Part shown: piece by piece, positions 17,662-24,070 of the stretch
How the letters are laid out: each line of letters begins with the position of its first letter
Numbering within the stretch: the stretch's first letter is position 1
NCBI GenBank assembly: GCA_002416285.1
Contig: DICM01000034.1
Coordinates: 1-64,000, forward strand
Reading direction: 5' to 3'
DNA length: 64,000 bases
Origin: Caryophanales bacterium UBA5026
GTDB lineage: Bacteria; Bacillota_I; Bacilli_A; RF39; UBA660
Position numbers and translations under genes: made by a program
Notes under the pieces: model-generated
What the model was told of the DNA's origin: nothing
The model's database searches: none
The model's input: only the letters and a program-made list of their open reading frames with translations

Positions 17662-17759
17662 ATCAAAAAGAAACTTGAAATAATCATCGCAACCATACCA
17701 ATTAATAAAATAAGGGCAAAAATGCGTTGGGTATTGACTTTTTTCTTTTTCTTAGCCAT
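17658..17759 (-). CDS. 33-residue single-span membrane protein
   Basis: Tiny protein MAKKKKKVNTQRIFALILLI and onward: a lysine-rich head followed by one hydrophobic span to the C-terminus. A GAGGTG ribosome binding site lies five bases before the ATG, and the sequence has a coding look. It resembles the very small DUF4044-type membrane proteins of Firmicutes, although I cannot confirm the match. Convergent with gpr, the stop codons overlapping by three bases. No function is known. Confidence 0.6.
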   Translation of the reverse strand: MAKKKKKVNTQRIFALILLIGMVAMIISSFFLI

Positions 17760-17848
17760 ATTTTCACCTCGTATTCCTATTATAATATATTTTTAAAAAA
17801 ATTGGAATAACTAGCTTGTCTATTCATATGCTTTATTAGAGGTGGCAC

Positions 17849-18478
17849 ATGAAAAAAGTAATGGACAAACTAAAAACTAAAGTAAAAATTAACAAAAAAA
17901 TGTTTTTCTTTCTCGCTGGACTAGCTATTATTGGTTTCCTTTTTGGAACATTCTTTATCACTATTTTATCTGGTAATGATCAAACCCTCGTAAAAAATTA
18001 TATTTCTGATTTTATGACAATGATCGATCAGGATAAAATCAATTATCAAAATACTTTTATTAATACTCTAGTATCACATTTCAGTTTTATTGGTACTATT
18101 TGGGTTTTAGGTATTTCTATTATTGGAATTCCTATCACACTATTTATGTATTTTTCAAAGGCATTTATGTTAGGTTTTTCCATAGGTTCTTTCATCTTAC
18201 AATATAAATTAAAGGGAACATTGCTGGCATTTTTTTATATTTTTCCTCATCATATTATTAATTTAGCAATTCATACCTTATTAATGGTATATTCAATAAA
18301 ATTTTCAATAAAACTGATTGATAGTATCTTTCGAAAAAAAACAGTTAATTTTAAAGCAATTATAAATGTATATCTGGGAGTTTTAATCTTTTCAATAATT
18401 GTTGTTTTCATTAGTTCTATTCTTGAAGTATTTGTAGTTCCCTTTATTTTTAAGAAACTTCTATTTTTAATTCACTAA
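17849..18478 (+). CDS. spoIIM: Stage II sporulation protein M
   Basis: Polytopic membrane protein of 209 residues with about five spans. In Bacillus SpoIIM forms the DMP complex with SpoIID and SpoIIP, which degrades septal peptidoglycan and moves the engulfing membrane. Family-type features are the N-terminal LAGLAIIGFLFGTFFITIL span, the internal GIPITLFMYFSKAFMLGFSIGSF segment, and FYIFPHHIINLAIHTLL with paired histidines. GAGGTGGC precedes the ATG. It sits after gpr, another sporulation gene, and ends in a strong terminator. Confidence 0.85.
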   Translation: MKKVMDKLKTKVKINKKMFFFLAGLAIIGFLFGTFFITILSGNDQTLVKNYISDFMTMIDQDKINYQNTFINTLVSHFSFIGTIWVLGISIIGIPITLFMYFSKAFMLGFSIGSFILQYKLKGTLLAFFYIFPHHIINLAIHTLLMVYSIKFSIKLIDSIFRKKTVNFKAIINVYLGVLIFSIIVVFISSILEVFVVPFIFKKLLFLIH

Positions 18479-18503
18479 ACAGTATAAAAACTACTGTTTT
18501 TTT
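18477..18503 (+). terminator. Intrinsic terminator after spoIIM
   Basis: AAACAGTA, a seven-base loop, TACTGTTT and a T run. Confidence 0.85.
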
Positions 18504-18527
18504 GGTATAATGTGTCTGGTGAAGTTT

Positions 18528-19631
18528 ATGAAAACAGTTGTTGTAGGAATGAGTGGGGGAGTCGATAGTAGTGTCGCTGCTATTCTACTCAAAAATGCAG
18601 GATATGAAGTAATTGGACTTTTTATGCGAAATTGGGATAGTAGCCTGAATAATGACATTTTAGGCAATCCAACCCTTCAAAATAATATATGTCCCCAAGA
18701 ACAAGATTATAATGATGCTCTAGCTGTTTGCGAGAGGCTTGATATTCCTTTGCACCGTATTGATTTTGTAAAAGAATATTGGGATTATGTTTTTACTTAT
18801 TTTCTAAAGGAATTAGAACATGGTAGAACCCCTAACCCTGATATTATGTGTAATAAGTATATTAAATTTGATATGTTTGCAAAAGAAGCAAAAAAATTAG
18901 GTGCTGATTTCATTGCTACGGGACATTATGCCAGAATGAAAGACGGTCATTTATTACGTGGAATTGATTCAAATAAGGATCAAAGTTATTTTCTATCACA
19001 AGTTAGCAAAGACCAATTACAAAATGTATTGTTCCCAGTTGGAGATTTAGAAAAACCAGTAGTTCGAAAGATTGCTCAAGAATATGGATTAATAACAGCC
19101 GAGAAAAAGGATTCTACTGGAATTTGTTTTATTGGTGAAAGACATTTTAAAGATTTTTTAGAGAACTATCTACCAAATATTCCTGGTGATATTTATAATA
19201 TTGAAACAAATGAAAAATTAGGGACTCATATCGGCCTTATGTATTATACCATTGGGCAGAGACGAGGACTTAATTTAGGTGGTTCTGAAAATAGAATGTT
19301 TGTCGTCGGAAAGAATTTAAAGGATAATATTTTATATGTTGCCGAAGGAGAAGAAAGTAACTATCTATATAGTGATGCCTGTTTAATTGAAGACGTTAAC
19401 TTTATCAGTGATGAAAGACCGGTAGCTTGCACAGCAAAATTTCGTTATCGTCAAGTTGATTACCCTGTTACTTTAGAATATTTAGAGGATGCCATTTTAG
19501 TAAAATATCCTGAAAAAATAAAGTCAGTCACTCCTGGTCAAGCTTGCGTTTTATATAGTAAAGAAGAGTGTCTCGGTGGGGGATTTATCAAAGAAGTTTA
19601 CAAAGATGGACAAAAATTAACCTATTTATAA
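18528..19631 (+). CDS. mnmA: tRNA-specific 2-thiouridylase MnmA
   Basis: Makes the s2 modification of U34 in tRNA-Lys, -Glu and -Gln. About 367 residues, normal for the family. The PP-loop VVVGMSGGVDSSVAAILL is at the N-terminus; the catalytic cysteines are in DIMCNKYIKF and STGICFIGER; ATGHYAR and LSQVSKDQL are further family blocks. A frame 18 bases longer exists, but GGTGAAG precedes this ATG. TATAATG at 18506-18512 is a likely -10. Single gene with its own terminator. Confidence 0.94.
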   Translation: MKTVVVGMSGGVDSSVAAILLKNAGYEVIGLFMRNWDSSLNNDILGNPTLQNNICPQEQDYNDALAVCERLDIPLHRIDFVKEYWDYVFTYFLKELEHGRTPNPDIMCNKYIKFDMFAKEAKKLGADFIATGHYARMKDGHLLRGIDSNKDQSYFLSQVSKDQLQNVLFPVGDLEKPVVRKIAQEYGLITAEKKDSTGICFIGERHFKDFLENYLPNIPGDIYNIETNEKLGTHIGLMYYTIGQRRGLNLGGSENRMFVVGKNLKDNILYVAEGEESNYLYSDACLIEDVNFISDERPVACTAKFRYRQVDYPVTLEYLEDAILVKYPEKIKSVTPGQACVLYSKEECLGGGFIKEVYKDGQKLTYL

Positions 19632-19656
19632 GAAAATATTTCTATTTTCTTTTTTT
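19631..19656 (+). terminator. Intrinsic terminator after mnmA
   Basis: AGAAAATA, loop TTTC, TATTTTCT and seven T. Confidence 0.85.
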
Positions 19657-19693
19657 ATGTACCTTTATGAAATGCAAAATTTGTCATATATTA

Positions 19694-19722
19694 TTGAATT
19701 TATAAGATGTATATGTTATAAT
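19694..19722 (+). promoter_or_regulatory. SigA promoter of the HTH protein gene
   Basis: TTGAAT (19694-19699) and TATAAT (19717-19722) with a 17-base spacer. The leader to the start codon is about 90 bases. Confidence 0.7.
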
Positions 19723-19817
19723 TAGTGTATAAAATTGTAAAGTAGAAGAAAAAATATTGACGTAGTTAAAGTATTGTGTCTTTTTTCTTTGACGATTCGG
19801 TAAGGGGAGAGAATAGC

Positions 19818-20588
19818 ATGGATAAATTAAATGATATTTTACATGAATTAGGTATTTCAAAGGTCAAATTAGCAAAGTTTTTAGGTGTATCTAGACAAAT
19901 GATTTATAATTATTTAGAGTTAGATGATATTAACAAATGGCCTAAGGATAAAAAGGTATTATTACTAAATTTACTCGGAATTAAATCTTCAGATGAATTA
20001 GATAGTATTAGAATTGATACAGATTATATTTTAAACGTTGAAAGTCGCTTAAATAGTTTGGTTGATTTAAATGCGAAAAACGAATATGGCGATAGTCTTT
20101 ACAATGGTCTTGGAAAAAAACAACGTGAACTATTTTCAAATATTATTGCCCTTGTAAAAGATGGATTGGAAGATGATTCAGAGGAAAGCTATGAAACCTA
20201 TAAATATCTTTATCATTTTTTACAGGCACTGGAAAACTCTGATGAACTTAAATATATTTTAGGTTATGTAGCAAAAGCAAATGGATTTGTAAAACCACTT
20301 GAATTTGTATTTGATGAGGAAAATCAATTTATGTTTGAAAGTTTTATGTTCTCTGCTATGACCCTATATCAAAATGGGAATGGGGTATCAAAGTCTAAGA
20401 TTGCGGAATCACATCGTCGTTTTGTAAATCAAATTGAGCATAAAATGGAAGAGAAAATGAGTCGTACATTAGAATTAAATGCGGTTAAAGTTCAAGCATT
20501 ACGAGAACTTGGTTATACTGAAATCAATGAGAAGAATGCTGCTGAAGTATTTGAAAAGATAGCTGAAATTCAATCTAGGGGAGTTTAA
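19818..20588 (+). CDS. Helix-turn-helix DNA-binding protein with a helical C-terminal domain
   Basis: A 256-residue protein. Residues 1-60 look like an XRE-type domain: MDKLNDILHELGISKVKLAK then FLGVSRQMIYNYLELDDINKWP. The remainder is mostly helical, with no membrane span and a C-terminal amphipathic helix (NAAEVFEKIAEIQS); I do not recognise it. The annotated frame could begin 42 bases earlier, but AAGGGGAGA before this ATG decides the start. A good SigA promoter is upstream and a bidirectional terminator downstream. Probably a regulator; its targets are unknown. Confidence 0.7.
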   Translation: MDKLNDILHELGISKVKLAKFLGVSRQMIYNYLELDDINKWPKDKKVLLLNLLGIKSSDELDSIRIDTDYILNVESRLNSLVDLNAKNEYGDSLYNGLGKKQRELFSNIIALVKDGLEDDSEESYETYKYLYHFLQALENSDELKYILGYVAKANGFVKPLEFVFDEENQFMFESFMFSAMTLYQNGNGVSKSKIAESHRRFVNQIEHKMEEKMSRTLELNAVKVQALRELGYTEINEKNAAEVFEKIAEIQSRGV

Positions 20589-20610
20589 TAAAACTTCTTT
20601 TTTATTAAAA

Positions 20611-20634
20611 AAAAATAGGATTTTTCCTATTCTA
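20611..20634. terminator. Bidirectional terminator
   Basis: AATAGGA, loop TTTT, TCCTATT flanked by A and T runs, between the HTH gene and the convergent DUF2726-like gene. Confidence 0.8.
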
Positions 20635-21230
20635 AAAACTTTTTACCACAGTTGTTATATTATCATTGATATTAAACTTTTCTTTCTTTTTAATTCCATC
20701 ATTTGTTAGAATTCGTCTAATCCGCTCTTGAACATAATTTTTTTCATTCGGCATATTAGTATAATATTTAATTAGCTTGATATTAGCATTATCGCATATT
20801 TGATCCACTTTGTAATCCCTTTTATGTCTTTTAAAAGTATTATGTGTGTACGATCATTGATTTCTATTAATAAAAGCAAGTCTTTGTAATCAGATGTAAA
20901 TATTGCAAAGTCGATATTTCGATATAATTCATTCTGATAATGAGACCCAGGTTTATCAATAATAGTTGCCAAATTGACTTGTGGCTGTATTACAATATCA
21001 AATTCATCTTCCAGTTTTTTGAAAATAGAGTAGAAGTAATATTCAGTTTTTGTCATAAATGGTTTTTTATAATAATCCTTTTTTCTTGGTAGAGTAGGTG
21101 TTTTATCAATGGAATCATTTGCATAGCTAGATTTTTCTTTCCGTTTTCTTTTGTTATTTTCTGTAATATGTCTAGCAGATATAAATATCAATAAATATGA
21201 ACTTACAATTAGTATAGTTATCCATAGCAT
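20632..21230 (-). pseudogene. DUF2726-like membrane-anchored protein, frameshifted
   Basis: The open frame from 21230 to 20772 gives an N-terminal membrane segment and most of a DUF2726-like domain (MTKTEYYFYSIFKKLEDEF, VIQPQVNLATII, LLIEINDRTH). At a CA repeat after DRTH (about 20850) the frame breaks. Dropping two bases restores HNTFKRHKRDYKVDQICDNA and runs on to a TAG at 20632-20634, giving the expected end of the domain (the family motif ends with H..K..rD..v..iC..A). So the gene carries a two-base insertion, or the sequence has an indel. DUF2726 has a restriction-nuclease-like fold and unknown function. The prophage begins about 0.4 kb upstream of this gene. Confidence 0.65.
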
Positions 21231-21338
21231 CTTATTTTATCATCCCTTCAAAACAACAAACAACATACTACTATAACTTATAACAATATTAATTGTAGCA
21301 TAGAGTTCCTTGATTTAACAGAAGAGAATAAAAAAAGA

Positions 21339-21509
21339 CTAGAACCTTTTACAATTACCGTTACCACAATTATTTCTACAATTACCACAACCACCACAGA
21401 GGCAATTAAAAATAAAATTAATAAATCCAAATATTAGAACAAATGGAAGAAATAAGAAACAAAATGGTAATACAAAGATAAAGCCTAAAAATAATAATAA
21501 TATACACAT
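21339..21509 (-). CDS. 56-residue Cys/Asn/Gly-rich membrane miniprotein
   Basis: Product begins MCILLLFLGFIFVLPFCFLF; the first 35 residues are hydrophobic (one or two spans), and the tail, FNCLCGGCGNCRNNCGNGNC, holds six of its eight cysteines in a metal-binding-like spacing. GAGGT precedes the ATG at good distance. I do not recognise it. Small Cys-rich membrane peptides are known among spore-coat and bacteriocin-like proteins, but neither role is shown. It lies just outside the left end of the prophage. Confidence 0.5.
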   Translation of the reverse strand: MCILLLFLGFIFVLPFCFLFLPFVLIFGFINFIFNCLCGGCGNCRNNCGNGNCKRF

Positions 21510-21608
21510 AAAAATACCTCTTTTACTATGTTATTTATTATATTAAATGTGGTAGATTTCATTTTGATAATAACAGAGAACTATATTAGAAATCAATTTA
21601 TTTTTATT

Positions 21609-21636
21609 AGTTAACATAATATAGACTAGCGAAACA
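21609..21636 (+). other. Left attachment site (dif-like, attL)
   Basis: Shares the XerD-side arm AGTTAACATAAT and the centre ATAGA with the right site. The other arm (CTAGCGAAACA) departs from the dif consensus, as expected for a phage-derived half. Left boundary of the prophage. Confidence 0.75.
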
Positions 21637-21674
21637 AAAATGTTCTGATAAAATTTTTGAAAGGAGAATAGGGT

Positions 21675-21806
21675 ATGCTTATTGAAAAAATTACAATATC
21701 AAAATTAATTGAAATATTGCAAGAAATGAACGAACAACGAATGCATAGAAATACCGTGCTAGATGTTATAATTAAAATCAATAAAAAACAGTCAGCTTAT
21801 GACTGA
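21675..21806 (+). CDS. 43-residue prophage protein
   Basis: Reads MLIEKITISKLIEILQEMNE and onward, a single charged helix with no membrane span. AAGGAG lies at good spacing before the ATG. The stop codon falls inside a perfect nine-base-stem hairpin that acts as its terminator. It is the first gene inside the left attachment site and is transcribed towards the leftward immunity genes. No homologue recognised. Confidence 0.55.
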   Translation: MLIEKITISKLIEILQEMNEQRMHRNTVLDVIIKINKKQSAYD

Positions 21807-21811
21807 CTGTT
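21787..21811. terminator. Hairpin terminator between convergent small genes
   Basis: AACAGTCAG, loop CTTATGA, CTGACTGTT: perfect nine-base stem overlapping the stop of the 43-residue gene. The A run on the left could supply a T tail for leftward transcripts. Confidence 0.65.
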
Positions 21812-21835
21812 GCAAACATGCTGCACTTAATATAT

Positions 21836-21928
21836 TTAAATAGAATTATATAATATAATTCCTATTATAATTATCAATAGTGCTAGAAAGAAGAATTCTC
21901 GAAATTCTTTTTTTATTTTTTCAAACAT
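21836..21928 (-). CDS. 30-residue membrane miniprotein of the prophage
   Basis: Reads MFEKIKKEFREFFFLALLII and on: a short basic amphipathic start followed by one membrane span to the end. A strong GGAGGTGC ribosome binding site precedes the ATG. Leftward, in the same orientation as the repressor. Similar tiny membrane proteins in phages can act in exclusion or toxicity, but nothing here shows which. Confidence 0.5.
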   Translation of the reverse strand: MFEKIKKEFREFFFLALLIIIIGIILYNSI

Positions 21929-21940
21929 GTTGCACCTCCA

Positions 21941-22034
21941 ATCTAGAAAAGTCTAAGACTTTTCCCCTAATCTTAAAATTCTAGATAGGAGTATAGCTAG
22001 AGTGTGAGGCATTTTCCCACGAGCACTCTAGCTA
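21941..22034. repeat. Cluster of inverted repeats; candidate packaging signal or minus-strand origin
   Basis: Three nested palindromes. ATCTAGAA (21941) pairs with TTCTAGAT (21979) around the hairpin AAAAGTCTAAGACTTTT. Beyond it, TAGCTAGAGTG (21994-22004) pairs perfectly with CACTCTAGCTA (22024-22034) around a 19-base loop. No gene covers it. Filamentous phages keep packaging and minus-strand-origin hairpins in noncoding DNA; the assignment is inferred from structure and place. Confidence 0.5.
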
Positions 22035-22075
22035 ATAAAATTTATATAAAAACCTGTACTAGCATTCTTATATCA

Positions 22076-22234
22076 TTATTTTTCTAATATTGCGAAAAAG
22101 GCATATGGCTGAAATGCATTTTTTGAAATGCTAAAATTTCCTGTTATGATTTTATATCCGTCATTAACTAATTCATTTAATTTTTTTTCGAATTGTTTTC
22201 CTTCGGTTAATAATAAAACTTTTACATCTTTCAT
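22076..22234 (-). CDS. 52-residue leftward prophage protein
   Basis: Product starts MKDVKVLLLTEGKQFEKKLN and continues with NDGYKIITGNF; a small alpha/beta protein of the DUF1737/DUF4177-like size range, where a G-Y/W-x-I/V-I-x-G core is common. GAAAGGAG precedes the ATG. Downstream of and co-directional with the repressor gene, so probably in the lysogenic operon. Function unknown. Confidence 0.55.
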   Translation of the reverse strand: MKDVKVLLLTEGKQFEKKLNELVNDGYKIITGNFSISKNAFQPYAFFAILEK

Positions 22235-22287
22235 TTTTCTACTCCTTTCATTATTTATATAAAAATCTATACTAGCCTTTTTATAAC

Positions 22288-22518
22288 TTAAATATCTTTT
22301 CTTAATAAATCTTTTACTTGAAACTTTTCATTATTTCCAATGAAATAAATTTTATAACCACATTGATTAGCTATGTTTTCTAGAGTTTCAAAATTAATGT
22401 CTGTTTTTTCTCTCTCATAATCACTTAAAGTAGTTCTTCCGATATTGACTAATTTACTTAGTTTTTCTTGGCTTAAATGACTGTTTGCTCGCATTTTTTT
22501 TATTGCCTTTCCTATCAT
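22288..22518 (-). CDS. XRE-family repressor of the prophage
   Basis: A 76-residue single-domain helix-turn-helix protein: IGKAIKKMRANSHLSQEKLSKLV then NIGRTTLSDYEREKTDINFETLENIANQCGY. The size and divergent position relative to the early promoter at 22563-22591 are those of a small Cro/CI-like repressor controlling the phage. GGAGG precedes the ATG. Inverted repeats in the intergenic region are candidate operators. Antitoxin HTH proteins look similar, but no toxin partner is adjacent. Confidence 0.8.
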   Translation of the reverse strand: MIGKAIKKMRANSHLSQEKLSKLVNIGRTTLSDYEREKTDINFETLENIANQCGYKIYFIGNNEKFQVKDLLRKDI

Positions 22519-22548
22519 AAGTCCTCCTTTTCTTTATTGTCGCAAAAT

Positions 22549-22591
22549 TCCACAAAAAATACTTGACTTGTGGAGAAACTCGGAGTAAAAT
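22549..22591 (+). promoter_or_regulatory. Early promoter and candidate operator of the prophage
   Basis: TTGACT (22563-22568) and TAAAAT (22586-22591) with a 17-base spacer form a strong rightward promoter. An inverted repeat TCCACAA (22549-22555) / TTGTGGA (22568-22574) straddles the -35, and TGTGGAG recurs near 22605, so repressor binding here would block transcription. Confidence 0.65.
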
Positions 22592-22636
22592 AATACATAT
22601 AGATGTGGAGTTATTCGACATCAGTAGGAGGAAAAA

Positions 22637-22918
22637 ATGAGAAAAATAAATAGTACAATAATTAATGCAGAATTAAAACAAATACCAAACGAGAAAACAG
22701 GTGTTGTTAATGAATATACAACGGTAAAATATACCATGGAGCGAGAAAATAGCGATATTGCTGTTGGAGTTGCGATTATGGAATGCTGGATACCTAAGAA
22801 TTGTCTTGATGCGATTAAAGGCTACATCATGAAACCAGTTCAAATGGAACTTAGAGAAATCTTTAATGATAAAGGTTGTAAATTTCGAATTTCAAAAATA
22901 AATAACAATGCAATTTAA
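22637..22918 (+). CDS. Early prophage protein, possible ssDNA-binding (pV-like) by position
   Basis: A 93-residue soluble protein, MRKINSTIINAELKQIPNEK and onward, rich in predicted beta strands, with one short helix (NCLDAIKGYI). A strong AGGAGGA site precedes the ATG and it is the first gene after the rightward promoter. In filamentous phages a small beta-rich ssDNA-binding protein occupies an early position, so that role is plausible, but I see no diagnostic motif. It overlaps the next gene by 11 bases. Confidence 0.5.
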   Translation: MRKINSTIINAELKQIPNEKTGVVNEYTTVKYTMERENSDIAVGVAIMECWIPKNCLDAIKGYIMKPVQMELREIFNDKGCKFRISKINNNAI

Positions 22919-23153
22919 TGTTTTAGTTACTTACCGAAAACCGAATGGGAAAACACTTACTAGAGAATTGAGTAGCTGTGATTATAGAGTAGGGCATATC
23001 AACTCTTACGGTTGGGAAGTAATTGAGATACAAGTATTTTATCAAGGAAAATATATGCAACTAGAAACGTTTGAAAGATTACGTTACCAATATGACTATG
23101 AACGTCATAAAAAGAAGAGTATATTTTCTAAGTTTTCCAAAAAAAACAAATGA
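22908..23153 (+). CDS. 81-residue early prophage protein
   Basis: Product MQFNVLVTYRKPNGKTLTRE and onward, a small alpha/beta domain with YGWEVIEIQVFYQGKYM and a highly basic tail (HKKKSIFSKFSKKNK). It overlaps the previous gene by 11 bases, so the two are co-translated. The basic tail suggests nucleic acid contact, but no family is recognised. Confidence 0.5.
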   Translation: MQFNVLVTYRKPNGKTLTRELSSCDYRVGHINSYGWEVIEIQVFYQGKYMQLETFERLRYQYDYERHKKKSIFSKFSKKNK

Positions 23154-23696
23154 TGATAAATGTAATATGGGTGGTTAATTTTAAATGCTAGTAAAGGTTT
23201 GAAATTGAATAAAAATTATAAGTTAGTATTATAGCACTCCAATCTAGAAAATCACACAAGACTTAAATTTAAAGTACCTACTTACTATACTTTCTTAAAA
23301 TCTATACAAGATTAGCAAAATACTTCGCTTATAAATAGGGTAAATAATAGGGAATTACATTATTATCAAAACTAAAAAAGGTTATCACAAAAAATCAGCA
23401 AGATATTATGCCGAGAAAATTATTTAAAAAAAGTCGTTTTTGATAAGCTGAAAGGCTAAAAAGATGCGAAACATCAGAGGCATACCTCTTGATGATAGCA
23501 ATCCACTTGTTACATCTTTAAAATCAAAAAAACGGTTACTTTTTTAAAATAAGGAATTGGAATAAATCAACAAGAAAAAACAAGATAACCTTATCGTTCA
23601 GCGAACGGGGTAAAATTTTGCTCAAGGGCTTAGCGAAGAAAAAACTTTCTACAATTTCTATAAGAAAAAGATATTTTGAAAAGAGGGGAAAAACTT
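23154..23696. other. Structured prophage intergenic region, no gene seen
   Basis: A 543-base gap with several hairpins and no convincing ORF. GATG-CGAAA-CATC (23463-23475) adjoins CATCAGAGG-CATA-CCTCTTGATG (23472-23494, one bulge). CGTTC-AGC-GAACG lies at 23595-23607. The 15-base CTCCAATCTAGAAAA at 23237 repeats 21936. It precedes the coat genes, as the intergenic regions of filamentous phages do, and probably holds late-promoter, replication or packaging signals. Confidence 0.5.
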
Positions 23697-23840
23697 ATGA
23701 CAGAAGTGCAGGCAACAACATTACTAGAAGAAATTACAACAATGAGAATCTTGCTTCAAGGAGTATGTGGAATCTTAATGCTTGTGGTATTAGTAGCTGT
23801 AATATATGCCTTCTATAAGTTTTTCAAAATATTCTTTTAA
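23697..23840 (+). CDS. 47-residue single-span protein, minor-coat-like
   Basis: Product starts MTEVQATTLLEEITTMRILL and then has one long hydrophobic span ending in YKFFKIFF. No signal peptide. AGAGGGG precedes the ATG. Size, one membrane span and a place directly before the major-coat-like gene match the pVII/pIX-type minor coat proteins of filamentous phages; the sequence itself is not diagnostic. A short out-of-frame ORF overlapping it is not supported. Confidence 0.65.
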   Translation: MTEVQATTLLEEITTMRILLQGVCGILMLVVLVAVIYAFYKFFKIFF

Positions 23841-23866
23841 AAAAGAGTGGAAAGGGGTTTTGAAAA

Positions 23867-24034
23867 ATGGAAGGAACAACTTCAATTTTTGACGGAGCTA
23901 TCACATCAGCTACATTACAACCTGTTTTAGACGGTATTAAAGAATTACTACCAGTAGTAATTCCAGTAGCAGTAGGATTCTTAGCATTCCGTAAAGGTTG
24001 GTCATTTGTAATGTCAACCGTAAAAGGAGCGTAA
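23867..24034 (+). CDS. Major coat protein candidate (pVIII-like)
   Basis: A 55-residue protein, MEGTTSIFDGAITSATLQPV, then a hydrophobic span (about residues 28-41, PVVIPVAVGFLAF), then a short basic tail with RKGW and TVKGA. An acidic/polar amphipathic head, a central alanine/valine-rich span and a basic tail that contacts DNA is the known design of filamentous phage major coats. AAAGGGG precedes the ATG, and a stem-loop terminator follows directly, as expected for a highly expressed coat gene. There is no cleavable signal, as in Pf1-type coats. Confidence 0.75.
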   Translation: MEGTTSIFDGAITSATLQPVLDGIKELLPVVIPVAVGFLAFRKGWSFVMSTVKGA

Positions 24035-24044
24035 GCTCTTCTTA
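24025..24044 (+). terminator. Hairpin after the major-coat gene
   Basis: AGGAGC, loop GTAA, GCTCTT, with a short T-poor tail. It probably limits read-through from coat to adsorption gene, as in other filamentous phages. Confidence 0.6.
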
Positions 24045-24070
24045 TAATAAAAGAAAGGACGTGAAGAAAA

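Noticed and set aside
23618..23818. 66-residue plus-strand ORF
   Set aside because: It overlaps the better-supported 47-residue coat-like gene (23697-23840) in another frame and lacks a ribosome site.
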